In this document: positions 21,363-33,289 of the stretch, piece after piece
How positions within the stretch are numbered: position 1 is the first letter of the stretch
Layout of the letters: each line of letters begins with the position of its first letter
Assembly (NCBI RefSeq): GCF_023159225.1
Contig: NC_063173.1
Span: 7,384,352-7,448,351 of the forward strand
DNA from: Perognathus longimembris pacificus
Taxonomy: Eukaryota > Chordata > Mammalia > Rodentia > Heteromyidae
Length of the DNA stretch: 64,000 bases
Reading direction: 5' to 3'
The notes under the pieces: generated by a model
What the model was told of the DNA's origin: nothing
Seen by the model: only the letters and a program-made list of their open reading frames with translations
Databases searched by the model: none
Program-made: the position numbers and the translations under genes

Positions 21363-23119
21363 GAAAACCCAATTCCAGGAATTAAATTGGGTAAACAATG
21401 ACAGTTGATGGGCACTACAAGTGCTAAGGTCAACATAGTCCCAAGAACCCAGATGTATTTTCCCATCAAGTTTCTGGCCTGAGCTTTCCCTGTATGAGAA
21501 TGTTATCTCCTCAGGCAGGTAGCAAGATGAAGTAGGCTTGGAATTCACTTCTACAAGGAACAAATGGTGAAGAAAGGATCTTGGCTTCACTCAGGTCTCT
21601 TGAGAAAATGAATTATAGCTTTCCCCATAAATTGCACAGAAATCCTTCTTTGTACTTTCTAAATCCCAAGTAGATCACAGGGCTGGTCCAGAATCAAATA
21701 TTGGCCCAGGGGATTATCTTTAGACATATCAGGTCAATCCCTTTGACTCTGAGTAGCTCTTGCTTCCCGATGACATATGGATTTTGGAGGATAGGAATAA
21801 AGATTTGAATTGATTCTATGAGGAAAAAAGGGGGCAACTGATTCTTGATAAGAATCCAAAAGTGTTCTTTAAGCTATGATAATGAATGCAATTTCATTCA
21901 TGTTGGAAAGCCATGATAGTTATCAGATATACTGGTAACATTTAAAAATCATTGACTAGTTATGCTATATATGTGTGTGTATACATATATATAATAAATA
22001 TGCACTTAACATGATAGAACTCAACTTCAGCTATTTTTGTAAAGAAAATATCTGGTAATTTTGAGTCAGGAAAGGAAGGATGGCTTCGGTCATGAAATGA
22101 CCATGGTTTTGAATTCCAAAACAATAATATGCTAGATATAGGACCCTTACAGTTTATTTATTTAGATATCCCAACCCTCTTCTCAATAAACTGGGAATAT
22201 GATTACAGCTTGCTGTAAAAATAAAGTGAAATGCCATGATATGAAAATATTCTTACTTGAAGAAAGCCCTCGATAAATGTTACATCAGATCTCACTGGCT
22301 GCTTGTTTTTCCTCCATCCCTCTCTTGTCTCTGGGTATGATTTCAAATAACAAAAATCTTAAAAGTTTTATACCACATTTTCATTGCACTAATTCACATG
22401 CTGGAGATTCTAAATGGTTAGAATGTACTCATTGTCTTCCCAAGGTTTTTACATGAAGAAATGACCCCAGTGTCACAAGAGTCAACTTAGTAAAAAGCAA
22501 GGAGTTCTGTATCCGCTTAGAAACAAACGGCCGGGCTCCACTCCCCGATATGTTTCTATCAGTCCTGTCTGTGGCTCTGTGCCATGGCTTCTCTGTGAGC
22601 ACACAAGATCACCTGCCGGTCTCCTGTTCCTACAGAGCTGAAGATTTGCTGGCAACCAGCTTCCTGTGGTTTCTCAAGTAGAATCAAAGACACCTGACAG
22701 GGCAACATCTGCCTTCAGGCTGCACAGCTGCCGGGCTCGCCCATTGGGATCCTAGGACAGGAAATTATGTGTGAGAAATCCTCATCTGTTATCTAGGGTC
22801 TGGGTACTTTTAGGAAACAGGCTACTGTTATTGCTCAACTTCTTCCCTGGCTCGTGACCAGCCCACTGGCCGCCTCTCAATTCTTCCTAATAACAGACAC
22901 AATGAACCAACGAGGAAAAGCTGGCCCCATCCTTCGGGCAGTATGTTCTCACACACCTATGTCCAAAGACAAACGGATTCCAATAACTATAAGAACTCTT
23001 AATATTTTATTCATATGGTACAACATTTTATATATGATATCTCCATTCTCCCATGGCATGGACTTCTATTTACACATTTGTTGAGCCCCTGCTAGGTGCT
23101 ATCAGAGAATATAAGATGA
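21363..23119. other. Intron with MIR-like piece
   Basis: A diverged plus-strand MIR 3' part lies at about 22175-22285 (AAACTGGGAATATGATTACAGC...GCCCTCGATAAATGTTAC). The rest, including 22500-22860, is unassigned and shows no gene. Confidence 0.45.
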
Positions 23120-23345
23120 GTACACGAAGTGCCTCATGCCTGTAATCCTAGCTACTCAGGAAACTGAGAACTGAGGATCACGGTTTGGAGCCAAGGCAGG
23201 AAAGTCTGTGAGACTCTTTTCTCCAATAAAATACTCATAAAAAGCCACAAGTGGCACTGTGGCCCAAGTGGTAGAGTGCTAGCCTTGAACAAGCAGAAGC
23301 TCAGGGTCAGAGCCCAGGCCCTGAGTTCAAGCCCCCCCCCCACAA
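23120..23345 (+). mobile_element. B1-type plus Geo-like SINE dimer
   Basis: A CCTGTAATCCTAGCTACTC head is followed by the right half GTGGCACTGTGGCCCAAGTG...CCTGAGTTCAAGCCCCCC and a short ACAAAA end. Confidence 0.88.
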
Positions 23346-23832
23346 AAGTATGCTATACATTTATTTATTTGCTCATATATTGCTTTGTGTATACCCATGT
23401 AATAGAGATGAAGAACAAATAGGTACTGGTCCTTGTTGGGAGGAAGTCAGTATTGCTCTGGGTGAATTAAGACGCACAGGCTCTTTGGCTCTATAAATCA
23501 TTGTTGTGTGCTTTGTTGGTGGGTCCTACATTACAGAATGGTTCTCTCCTCTAAAGTCCTAGTAGTCTAAGAAGGCTCCGAGAGATCAAAGACTTTGAGA
23601 GATCAAAGATAATTGAGGACATTAGGAAAACACATGTAGGATTCAAGAGAGATGTTATAGTACTTGAAATAATCTTTCGAACATTATAACTCATTGGTCC
23701 CTTACAGGTGTGCTACTTCCTGGCAATTAAATTTTGTATTGTTTGTAGAGTAAACCCTACTCTTCCATGAATCCAAATTATTACCTATGCCATCCCATCC
23801 ATCTGTAAGGACTTTAAGAAGTATGTTACTAG

Positions 23833-24080
23833 GCCAGGAGCTTGTGGCTCACACATCTAATCTTAGATCTTCAGGAGGCTGAGACAGAGGATCACTGTTC
23901 AAAGTCAGCCCCGACAGGGAAGTCTGTGAGACACTAATCTCCCATTATCCACCAAAAGCTAAAAGCCCCAAATGGAGCTGTGGCTCAAATGGTAGAGGGA
24001 AGACTGGAGAAAAGAAGCTAAGGGATATGATGAAGGCCCTGATTTCAATCTTCAGTAGTGACACACAAAAGTAATAAATA
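23833..24080 (+). mobile_element. B1-type plus Geo-like SINE dimer, older
   Basis: A GCTTGTGGCTCACACATCTA head, TCAGGAGGCTGAGACAGAGG and a right half GGAGCTGTGGCTCAAATGGT carry many substitutions. Confidence 0.8.
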
Positions 24081-24384
24081 AATCAACAAAAAGAAACATG
24101 TTTCTGTATAATTAAAATGTAAACACAACTTCTACACTTCTTAATGGAGTCAAGAACAAGATCTGATTGGAAGAAACAACTAGGACTCTTACAAAACCCT
24201 GGGTTGTACATATTTGTACAATTCCCACATTAAAACAAGGAAATGAAGGCTTCAGAATGAGTTCCTTCTGTGCAAACAGTGAATCTCTAACACTTCGCCT
24301 ATTCCTAGCTGTTTATTCCCCCTACATATTTAGGACTCTTCCAGGCATGTCACCACATTGAATCAATGTCAGGCAGAATTTTCA

Positions 24385-24500
24385 CAAGGGCAGAAATGAT
24401 TGCCGGCTTGTCTCACTACAAGGTTCAGAAAACACTCAAGAAGAATGTCTAGCATACAGTCAGTTTTTAGAAAGTATTTGTTAAATGAACTGTTGAAGAA
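24385..24500 (+). mobile_element. MIR-like 3' end
   Basis: AGAATGTCTAGCATACAGTC and GTATTTGTTAAATGAACTG resemble the MIR/L2-type 'tgcctagcacatagtag...tttgttgaatgaa' end. Confidence 0.45.
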
Positions 24501-24617
24501 AAATGTATTGCATTAAACTGGTTTCCTTAAGAACGCACAGGCAGAAAGGGGAAAGGTAAGGTTTTCTTTCAGCTCTTCTGGCTCTAGGTCTCATCACATC
24601 ATTAAGATTTGGAATCA

Positions 24618-24832
24618 AAGCTGGGTGCTAGGGTATGTCACATCTGTAATCCCAGCTTCTCAGAAATCTGTAATTCCAGCTACTCAGAGCTGATTCAGAA
24701 GAGTCGCAGCTCAAAGTTAGCCCTGACAGAAAAATCCACGAGAATCCATTTCCAAAATAATCTGTAAAAAGCCAGAATATAATCATGCCGTAAGTGCAAA
24801 GGCCTGAGTTTAAACTGCATAGATTCTTCTGT
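24618..24832 (+). mobile_element. B1-type SINE dimer with internal duplication
   Basis: The head segment is repeated: ATCTGTAATCCCAGCTTCTCAG is followed directly by ATCTGTAATTCCAGCTACTCAG. It continues with CAAAGTTAGCCCTGACAG and a degenerate right half. Confidence 0.75.
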
Positions 24833-24882
24833 TGTTGAATTCATAGAGAAGAGTCCATTTGAAAGTTTGTTTAAAACTGTTC

Positions 24883-25103
24883 AAGCCAGACACCGTGGTG
24901 CATGCCTGTAATCCTAGCTAGCGGGAGGCTGAGATCTAAGACTCGCTATTTGTAGCCAGGGCAGATGGGAAAGTTCATGACACTCATTCTCCAATTAATC
25001 ACCAAAAAAGCCAGAAGTAGAGCTGTAGCTAGAGCACTGGCCTTGAGCATAAAAGCTCAGGGACAGCATACAGACCTTAGTTCAAGCCCCAGGAAACACA
25101 CAC

Positions 25104-25143
<40 letters not shown>
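24883..25143 (+). mobile_element. B1-type plus Geo-like SINE dimer with (AC)(AG)n tail
   Basis: CATGCCTGTAATCCTAGCTA head; right half GAGCTGTAGCTAGAGCACTG...GTTCAAGCCCCAGGA; then ACACACACATACAC and about 17 AG units (25097-25143) as its 3' end. Confidence 0.85.
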
Positions 25144-25146
<3 letters not shown>

Positions 25147-26173
25147 AATTCTTTATTCAAAACCTATCATTTAAAATCCTATCATGGTAAGGATTTTTTT
25201 ATTCATATAAAAATCACACATTCCATGTAATACTCCTATATTCATGATAGGAACTAGCCAGGAACGAAATCTCCAAAAACTGGGATCATCATCCATAATT
25301 TCCCAATTCTGTCATATCAATGAGGCACTTTATAAAGAGAGTGAAATAATTTAAAATGGCATTATCAAGGCGTCAGATTGAATGGCAAGCTGTAGAAAGA
25401 CAAGGATTCCAAGACACACCAGGACGGGACAGCAGGCTGGCAGGTAATTTATGGCCTTACCACCTGATTGAGTGTAAAATCATTCTTAAGAAGATCCCCC
25501 AGGTACTTCAATTTTCTTCTAGTACCTAATTAACACCTCCCAGTTGTTTATGGATTGGATAATTGAGAAATCCAATGCTTATAAGATTCAATCCAGACAT
25601 TGTGGTACTCAATTAAGCCAAGAATTTTCTTAGCACTGGCAATCTATTTAACTGATAGCAGAAAGAATACTGGAGAAAAATAATGGGGTAGATAATTAGA
25701 ACAACAACAATAAAATCAGGACAGGAGTTGAGTTATTAGTAGTTTCAGAGGAACTTTTGGCAATTCCATTTTCCATTTTTACATTGTCAACTATGTTCCA
25801 GAGGGAGGAATATGCAGATGCAAAGTGACAGGTCCAAAAGAATAAATCAAAGGGTCTATGAAAGGAGGAATAGTGTTCACACTAATCAACCACTTGTATG
25901 TGGCACTGTATAATCAGCATTTGTACTTTCATAAACCTTGAAAGAACAATTATGTATATATGTATATATATATACTTTCATAAGTTTTGAAAGAACAAAT
26001 GCATATCTTTTATAATAAACTCTTATTTTACATAAATAGACTGAATCTCAAGTTTGTAACTTCCATGAAATTTCAAGCATCCAGAGGTGACCATGCTTGC
26101 TCTAATTATAAAATCCTAAAGCATTGTTTATGAGGAGGGAGTCCAGGGGCTGGATCCGGGGTCTCGGTTTTTT
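25144..26173. other. Intron, unrecognised, with a short duplication
   Basis: A 26-bp unit at 25924-25949 recurs with three mismatches at 25973-25998, separated by a TATATG-rich spacer. The part 25440-25650 has many ATTGA/TAATTA words. No gene is supported. Confidence 0.45.
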
Positions 26174-26189
26174 AAAAGAAATCAGGATA

Positions 26190-26400
26190 TGGCCAGTGAT
26201 GTAGAGCATTTTTTCATATGTCTATTAGCCATTCTCATTTCCTCATCAGAGAAGTTTCTTTGTAAGTCTTTAGCCCACTTGTTGAGGGGGCTATTGGTTC
26301 TTTGCGGTTTTGTTTTGGAAGAAGGTAATTTTTTTAGTTCTGCATATATTTTAGAGATGAGGCCTTTGTCTGTTGAATGTCCGGTAAAGATCTTCTCCCA
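26190..26400 (-). mobile_element. Inverted 5' segment of a twin-primed L1
   Basis: The minus strand encodes L1 ORF2 residues [39 protein letters not shown] and [11 protein letters not shown]. This is the ORF2 piece immediately upstream of the sense segment that follows. Opposite orientations of adjacent ORF2 parts within one target duplication are the hallmark of twin priming. Confidence 0.93.
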
Positions 26401-27438
26401 AATGCAAATCAAAACAACATTGAGATTCCATCTCACCCCAGCAAGAATGTCATATATCAAGAAAACTAATAATAACAATTGTTGGAGGGGATGTGGCCAA
26501 AAGGGAACCCTACTTCATTGTTGGTGGGAATGTAAACTGGTTCAGCCACTCTGGCAAGCAGTATGGAGATTCCTCAGAAGGCTCAATATAGAACTCCCCT
26601 ATGACCCAGCAGCCCCACTGTTGGGTATCTATCCAAAAGCCCACAAACAAAATCACAGTAATGCCACCAGCACAACAATGTTCATCGCAGCACAATTTGT
26701 CATAGCGAGAAGCTGGAACCAACCCAGATGCCCCTCCATAGATGAATGGATCAGGAAAATGTGGTACATTTACACAATGGAATTTTATGCCTCTATCAGA
26801 AAGAATGACATTGTTCCATTTGTAAGGAAATGGAAGGACTTGGAAAAAGTTATACTAAGTGAAGTGAGCCAGACCCAAAGAAACATGGACTCTATGGCCT
26901 CCCTTATTGGGAATAATTAGTACAGGTTTAGGCAAGCCATAGCAGAGCATCACAAGGCCCAATAGCTATACCCTCAGGAACACATAAGATGATGCTAAGT
27001 GAAATGAACTCCATGTTATGGAAACAAGTGATATATCACAGTTGTAACTACTTTCAACGTCCTATGTTGTATGTGTAGTTTCTATTATTGATGATGTTCT
27101 TGTATCACCTTCCTATGGTTGTACCTACACTATCTCTGTAATCTTATCTGAGTATATTGGAAACCGTGTTTACTGGTATTGGAAGTAGGAAATTCAAAGG
27201 GAATACCAAATTTGAGAGACACAGGGTAAAAAAAGAGAAATAACTACAAAAGCAATACTTGCAAAACTGTTTGGTGTAAGTGAACTGAACACCTGGGGGG
27301 GGAGGGAAAGGGGGGGGAGGGAGGGGGGCATGAGGGACAAGGCAACAAACAGTACAAGAAATGTATCCAATGCCCAACGTATGATACTGTAACCTCTCTG
27401 TACATCAGTTTGATAATAAAAATTTGAGAAAAAAAAAA
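26401..27438 (+). mobile_element. Sense 3' segment of the twin-primed L1
   Basis: This continues with [69 protein letters not shown] and EWIRKMWYIYTMEFYASIRK, reaching the ORF2 stop at about 26918. The 3' UTR has a G-rich tract (27295-27330), the terminus CTGTAACCTCTCTGTACATC and a poly(A). The whole insertion (26190-27438) is bounded by the 16-bp duplication AAAAGAAATCAGGATA at 26174-26189 and 27439-27454. The well-preserved frame and perfect duplication point to a fairly recent insertion. Confidence 0.95.
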
Positions 27439-27454
27439 AAAAGAAATCAGGATA

Positions 27455-27976
27455 GACTTCTTCTATCCAAGAGGGAGCTTCATACGAATCACAGGCATTT
27501 GAAATAGAAACTCATGATCCTGGGCCCCTCTTTCCCTGGCCTCGGCCATACACACAGGGAAGTCCCAGGATTTAAAAAACAAAAAGCTCCACAAAGGCAC
27601 ACCCATTCCCAGATCCCTTTCTGAAGTAAAGAACAATCTGAACACTAGATCTGAGCATCAGAACTCAAGAAGGCACCCGCAGAGGTAAAAGGAGCTTCAT
27701 TTTTATTGGTATCACTGAACAGACTCTGAATTGTTATTTTAAGTAAATAAAATCAGCACTTCATCAAGAATCACAAATTGCTATCGATCGCAATGCGATA
27801 ATGTAGAGCAACACTGCTTCAAAGAGATCAGGATGCTAGGCAGGAAAGTAAACATAAAACCCTGGTTTGTCAGGAGTGAAATTAGATTAAGTGAGTTTTC
27901 TTTGTCTGGTTTAAGTGGAAAGCTGTGGAATGCAGGTGACAGTAGCTCCATCTACTCTGTTTTTAGCAAGTTTAGA
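27455..27976. other. Intron, nothing recognised
   Basis: Unique-looking sequence. A CG-containing 13-bp hairpin word (ATCGC-AAT-GCGAT) lies at 27787-27799. Confidence 0.45.

Positions 27977-28034
<58 letters not shown>
27977..28034. repeat. (GT)n microsatellite
   Basis: About 29 GT units with one TATG interruption adjoin the 3' end of the minus-strand SINE that follows. Confidence 0.95.
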
Positions 28035-28037
<3 letters not shown>

Positions 28038-28262
28038 GGGCTTGAATTTATGGTCTTGGTACTGTCCCTTAGAGTACCAACCATGACTAAAAAGCTAACA
28101 CTTGAGCTACAGCTCTATTTTTGGCTTATTGCTGTTAATTTGGGTATTTGGGGATAAGAAACTCACAGATTTTTCTGCCTGAGCTGGCTTTGAACTTCAA
28201 TCCTTAGATCTCAGCGTCCTAAGTAACAAGGATTGTAGGCATGCACCCTCCGCACCTAGCAA
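28035..28262 (-). mobile_element. B1-type plus Geo-like SINE dimer
   Basis: Antisense order: GGGGCTTGAATTTATGG, CACTTGAGCTACAGCTC, GAGCTGGCTTTGAACTTCAA, GCATGCACCCTCCGCACC. Confidence 0.85.
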
Positions 28263-29294
28263 TAGCAATTTGCACTGCCCTCTCCTCCACAGTAGAAGAT
28301 TGTAGGCAATATTCGGGCTGACCTACTGGCAAGTGGGAGACGGCTGATTCCAGGTATTCAAATACTTAAGTTTTCAATGGCCTAGTTCAACAGAAAGGTA
28401 TTGTGATATACTGTTGAGTTTAAACCCTTCTGTGTAAGTTCAAGATTTTTGGGTTTCTTTTTGCATATCACTTGCCTGGCTCTGCACTTGATTGAAAAAA
28501 ATAACCTAAAAGTGTTTTCATCCTAATAAACACATCAAACACTGTGAGGTTAAGGCTGCCCCTTGATACTTAGAAAAGGTTTCAAATGAATCATACGAGC
28601 TATGTTTTATAGAACGTTTACTTAAGAATTCTTTTCAATAAGATCTTAGCTACAAAAAAATTCAATAAATTGCCCAACTATGTAGACAGTAGTAAGATCA
28701 GGACCAGGATGAAGAAGACAAAGCACACAGGGTTGTAGGGTTATGCAAACTATCAGGCCTCATCTGTCCAAGTCCATGGAATGCACAGTATGGAGAGGGA
28801 GTGGGAATATAAACTGTGGGCGGCCGTGATCGTCGTTGACCACAGAGGGCCATCACTCTGACAGAGTGGAGAAAGCCAGGCCCAGGTGGGACTAGCATAT
28901 ACAAGGAATCTATAGACTACTCTCATTTGGGCCGCTACAGTCAAAGCTAGAATTGAAACAGCACCCCATCAAAACGTACAGGTCTGAAAAGACTGGAAGA
29001 GCCTCTGATATCAAAGTGATCTTCTGGAAGCTATAGTGTATCACCAATTCATTCTAATTTTGAAAAGAAACCTTTGGTCTTATATTCGTCCTTCACAAAA
29101 GGTGCTTGAAGAGTATTTGCTGACAGTTGCCTTGAGTGTGTGTTGGTTTACTAGAAAAATAAACGCTATCTTGAAAATCTAAATCTGCCTTGTGTTTCAT
29201 TCTTTCCTATACTATACTAGGCACCTATACTAGTGTCGCTGGGTCTTTGATTCGCAACTTCATCTCATTCTTGTTAGGGCGTTGGGTTTTGTTT
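28263..29294. other. Intron, nothing recognised
   Basis: No gene, RNA or clear repeat was identified. Confidence 0.45.
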
Positions 29295-29495
29295 TACAGG
29301 TTTCTTTTTCCCTGCTAGTGCTAGAGTTTGTACTCAGGTCATTGCCCTCTTGCTTGGCTTTGGTGCTCAGGGCTGGTGCTCTACCACTGGAGCTCCCTCT
29401 CCACTTCTGCCATTTTGCTGGTTAAATGGAGAGTCTTCTAGCTAGCATCCTCAGATCTCATCATCCCAAGTAGACACTGGTAGCCACCAGTTCTT
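29295..29495 (-). mobile_element. B1-type plus Geo-like SINE dimer, truncated
   Basis: TGCTAGTGCTAGAGTTTGTACTC, GCTCTACCACTGGAGCTCC and TCCTCAGATCTCATCATCCC follow the antisense order, diverged and lacking part of the head. Confidence 0.75.
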
Positions 29496-30204
29496 GAAAT
29501 TTTTCACTTAAATCCTTTACCACAACTCCCTAAGGTATCAACAGTTATTATTGTGAAAAAATGTTAAAAAGCAAGAACAGAGTCCAATTTTCAATATATC
29601 CTTCGATAAAAACACAAGTTCTTTTTAAATGAATGTCAAAATTAGTTATAGTCATCCTCTATTAGTCATAAACTTAATATTCTCTTCAGAATTATTACTG
29701 AGATAGAAATAAAAATTTTATTTTGTATAAAATATAAGTTTTACTAAAAATGATTGGCACAGTTCATCATTACATATTTTAACCAAAATTGTTGTAAAAG
29801 ATAATTAGAAAGTACACGCAGTTGCAAGGAAACAAAATGCTAGTATGAAACACTGAGTAACATTGGAACTAATGTAGAAATGCTACTACAGTCTTATGTC
29901 ATAAAAGTTATTTCACAAATGAAAATTTAAAAAACACCATAAATTTCCAAAGTAGAATACATATTTATAGCCAACTTTTAATCATCATAATTACACAACA
30001 GTTTTCTATGCTTCTTTTAGCTCTCCATAGAAAGCTTTGTCTTTGTTATAGCAAGGTAGCAGAAGCAAGTAATAAGACACTGTAAAGTCCTTTGCAAACA
30101 CAAAATCTTAAGTAAATTCCAAATGGAAATAACCACTAAGGAGAGTATTTCTCCTCAAGAGCATAATATATTCAAGCTACTATTACATTTACACAACCAT
30201 CTAG
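29496..30204. other. AT-rich intron, nothing recognised
   Basis: No gene or repeat family was identified. Confidence 0.45.
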
Positions 30205-30410
30205 TGAAGAGAAGAGGGCTCTGTAATTAAACAAACTAGGACCTGCATTTCAGTTCTACTGCAAATTAGTGGCTCATTGGGTAAGCTGCTGAACCTCTGT
30301 GTTCTTGAAAGGCACTGATAATGCCACTTACCTTAAGAGTGTGGCTATCAGAATTAAATGGAATACTTTGTGTAAGGCGAAGGTCATATAAAACGGGCAT
30401 GTAACAGTTA
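30205..30410 (+). mobile_element. MIR-type ancient SINE, long copy
   Basis: AGAGGGCTCTGTAATTAAAC, GACCTGCATTTCAGTTCTAC, GGGTAAGCTGCTGAACCTCTG and AGAATTAAATGGAATACTTT follow the MIR consensus order through most of its length. Confidence 0.75.
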
Positions 30411-31134
30411 CTGTCTTTCTTCTTTTACTTGATACACATTAATTTTCATTTAAAATGTTTTTTTAAATTCCTGATTAAAGACATGACAATTTCCCAGTGA
30501 GACAACTGAGTAATAGAGGAATTAGTGTACAGTTCCTAGGAGAGCTGTAATTCCTAGCATGAGTATTTTACATATTTATAGGCATGCCCTATCTTTAGGT
30601 GTCCTAAATGATAATGAGCTAAATGTGTAGTTCCTCATGAGCCAGACATTTACTACACAGAGCATGGTTTGTGGGTGGTTGCTGGTCTATCCACTGTGTA
30701 TTCGCCCTTATGCACTGGGATCAGAAGCAATTTGGATTGGAGAATTCTTTCAGATTTGGAATATTTGTGCATATATACATATGCATCTGTATAATACCTT
30801 GAGAAGTCTAAAAGTGAAATTCACTTATGCTTGAGATTTGCTTTACATAGTCCGAAGGTAATTTCATACACTCTTTTCAATGTTCCTGTGACAGAGAGTA
30901 TCACTTGCTTTTTTAGTGTGTATTAATTGTATCAAGAATTTTCTCCATGGTATAACCACCACACCTGTGTCTTAACTGTGACTTCACAAGCAGGGTCAGG
31001 CATAGAATTTTCTCCATATAGCATCATATCAGAGCTCAAAAAGATTCAAGTTTCAGAACCCTGAGGATGTTCAGTCTCTACTACAGAACAAATATGTAAA
31101 ATAAGGCTAATAACTTAGTTATTTTCATAAGAAC
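30411..31134. other. AT-rich intron, nothing recognised
   Basis: No gene or repeat family was identified. Confidence 0.4.
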
Positions 31135-31615
31135 TAGGTATTTGTCTTAAATAACAACAACATGCATGGGCAAAGGGCACATTTTCTCTCATATGTAAAA
31201 GTTCGATCTAAATGATAAATATATGCATAAATGTACATAGGATCATATGTGTATGTACACAAACATATCTTATCTAAAGAATGGTATAGCCTGGGAAGGA
31301 TTCCAGTGGTGTGTCTCCTTTGAACAACGGACTTACTTTTACAAAATGAATAAGGAGTAGCAGGAAGAGGAAATGTCTTAAGAAGCTGAGAGGTCAAATG
31401 AAGGGACGGGAGACAAATGGAGAATGAAAGGTTGGACGACTGCTTCCTAGTATCCAATGTACATATGTAAAAATGAAAACCATGGAAACTGAGGGGATGG
31501 GTAGTGTTGGGAGAGATGAGGAAGAACATGGCATAGATCAAGATGCACTGTACACACAAACTGACCTGCTGAGTCGAAACCTCTTTGTACAACTACTTGA
31601 AAATAATAAACATTA
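31135..31615 (+). mobile_element. L1 3' UTR, older family
   Basis: AAAGGGCACATTTTCTCTCA, GGTATAGCCTGGGAAGGATT, GAGGGGATGGGTAGTGTTGGG and ACCTCTTTGTACAACTACTTGAAAATAATAAA match, in order, the L1-like segment at 46050-46475. The antisense 152-codon frame here is not a gene. Confidence 0.75.
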
Positions 31616-31676
31616 ACAAATGACGTTAAAATACACATTAAGTTTTATGAGTCCTTTGGTTTTTTTCAGTTTAGTT

Positions 31677-31870
31677 TTGCTTTTATTGTCAAGGATATGG
31701 ACAGAGGGGTTACAGTTTCATGTGTAAGGCAGGGAGTACATTTCTTTCAGTCTTTTTGGTCTTATTTCTCCCTTTCTTTCCTCTCATAATTCACTTCTAT
31801 TGCATTTTCAGTATTACTGACTTGCCATTGGCTGTAAATTTAAATATCTACTGACAACATACACAGGTCA
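31677..31870 (-). mobile_element. L1 3'-end fragment
   Basis: TTTTATTGTCAAGGATATGGACAGAGGGGTTACAGTTTCATGTGTAAGGCAGG, broken here into its landmark words, is the complement of the L1 terminus seen elsewhere in the window. Confidence 0.75.
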
Positions 31871-32739
31871 GTTGTGTGCAGGAAGTATGAGGGAGGTAGA
31901 AGCCAAAAATCCCTAAAATCTCTTTCAGGTCTACTGTCCTACAACAGTAGACAAACGCAGTTATCATCTATCTTAGAAAGCCACCTTCCTTCCATCAAGG
32001 AGATGCTAACGAAGATGAACGAGAGTGTACTGACCAGCAGCTCCTGACGGCTTCTCTCCACGCACTATCACATGGAAATCTTCCACTTGATATTGTGACA
32101 CTGCCACATAAAATGAAATGCCGAAGGCTGAGAACGAGACTCGGAAAGCAGCTTTCAATCTAAGTGTGTCTGATTCCAAATTCCACATGTTTTTATGTGT
32201 TCTGTGTTGCTTTCAAACCATCCTGCCTCCCCAAGCCAAGCTGCTTCTATCAGCCACTCTCTCCTTCACCACTAGGGGTCACCTGAAGACATCAGGGGCC
32301 CATTAAGTCAGACAACCAGTCCCTTGTTCCTATGCCAAGGAGTTTCCCATTGGGTCTACAAGCACAAATTGAGTAGAAGCGCCACATCTCAGGACGAAAT
32401 GGGACCTTTTGGCTAACTCAACATCTATTCCACTGCTTAGGTATATGCCAGAACATACTGTACAGTAACTCAATGCCGTATACAATTGTTCAGTTTTCCC
32501 AGTGAAGAATGCCTTCCCTGACCAAAATGCACTAAACTCACACCAGTCTCCCTCAGGAGGGCCTTGGATCCAAGAATACTCAGTGAGATCACTCTAAGTT
32601 CTGTCTGTATCTTTGTCCCTTTTGGCCTAATTCTCTCTTTTGGAGTCCTGAAGAACAAAACATGCATAATTGCTCTACTTTGTACCAATAAGCTGTATAT
32701 CTAGATTATGTTTAGGAAATTATGGAATTATTAGATACT
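31871..32739. other. Intron, unrecognised, one CTCF-like motif
   Basis: No gene is seen. CACCACTAGGGGTCACC at 32267-32283 resembles the CTCF core. Confidence 0.45.
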
Positions 32740-32890
32740 GGATTGAAATTGCTCTCACCTTCGAGTAACACCTGAGGAAAGCTACTTATCCTTATTTATG
32801 ATGCTTGTAAAATAAGTACAATAATACACATGACACTAAATTGTCGTGATAATTAAGTTTACATCAACTGAAAGCACATGCTAACTACTT
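32740..32890 (+). mobile_element. MIR-type ancient SINE
   Basis: GGAAAGCTACTTATCC, TGCTTGTAAAATAAGTACAATAA and GATAATTAAGTTTACATCAACTGAAAGCACA follow MIR order. Confidence 0.6.
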
Positions 32891-32919
32891 TTAAAAAAAA
32901 AAAGAAAAAAGGTTTATTA

Positions 32920-33160
32920 AGCCAAGCACTAGTGGCTCATGCCTGTAGTCCTAGCTACTCAGGAGGCTAAGATCTGAGGATCTCAGTTTGAAGCCAGCCT
33001 GGAAAGAAAAGTCCCCATGAGACTCTTACCTCCAATTAACCATTCAAAAACCAGAAGTGGTGCTGTGGCTCAAAGTGGTAGAGCATTAGCCTTGAGCAAA
33101 AGAGCTCACTGAGCCCAGGCCCCAAGTTCAAGCCTCACATCCAACAAAAAAAAAAGTAAA
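32920..33160 (+). mobile_element. B1-type plus Geo-like SINE dimer
   Basis: CATGCCTGTAGTCCTAGCTA, CAGGAGGCTAAGATCTGAGG and the right half GTGCTGTGGCTCAAAGTGGT...CAAGTTCAAGCCTC end in an A-rich tail. An AAAAAAAAAAGAAAAAA run lies upstream. Confidence 0.9.
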
Positions 33161-33289
33161 ATAGTTTTGTTAGATAGATTACAATGCATTTTCGGATTAT
33201 TTTCAGTCTCCTGAACAATGTCTTCGGCAGCATCAGCATTTCATATTAGTGTGATTATTGATTATATAAATTATATAATTAAAATTGTT

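Noticed and set aside
26182..26920. 243-codon plus-strand frame as a novel gene
   Set aside because: Its first part is the wrong strand of an inverted L1 piece and the rest is L1 ORF2 C-terminus. It is an artefact of the twin-primed insertion.
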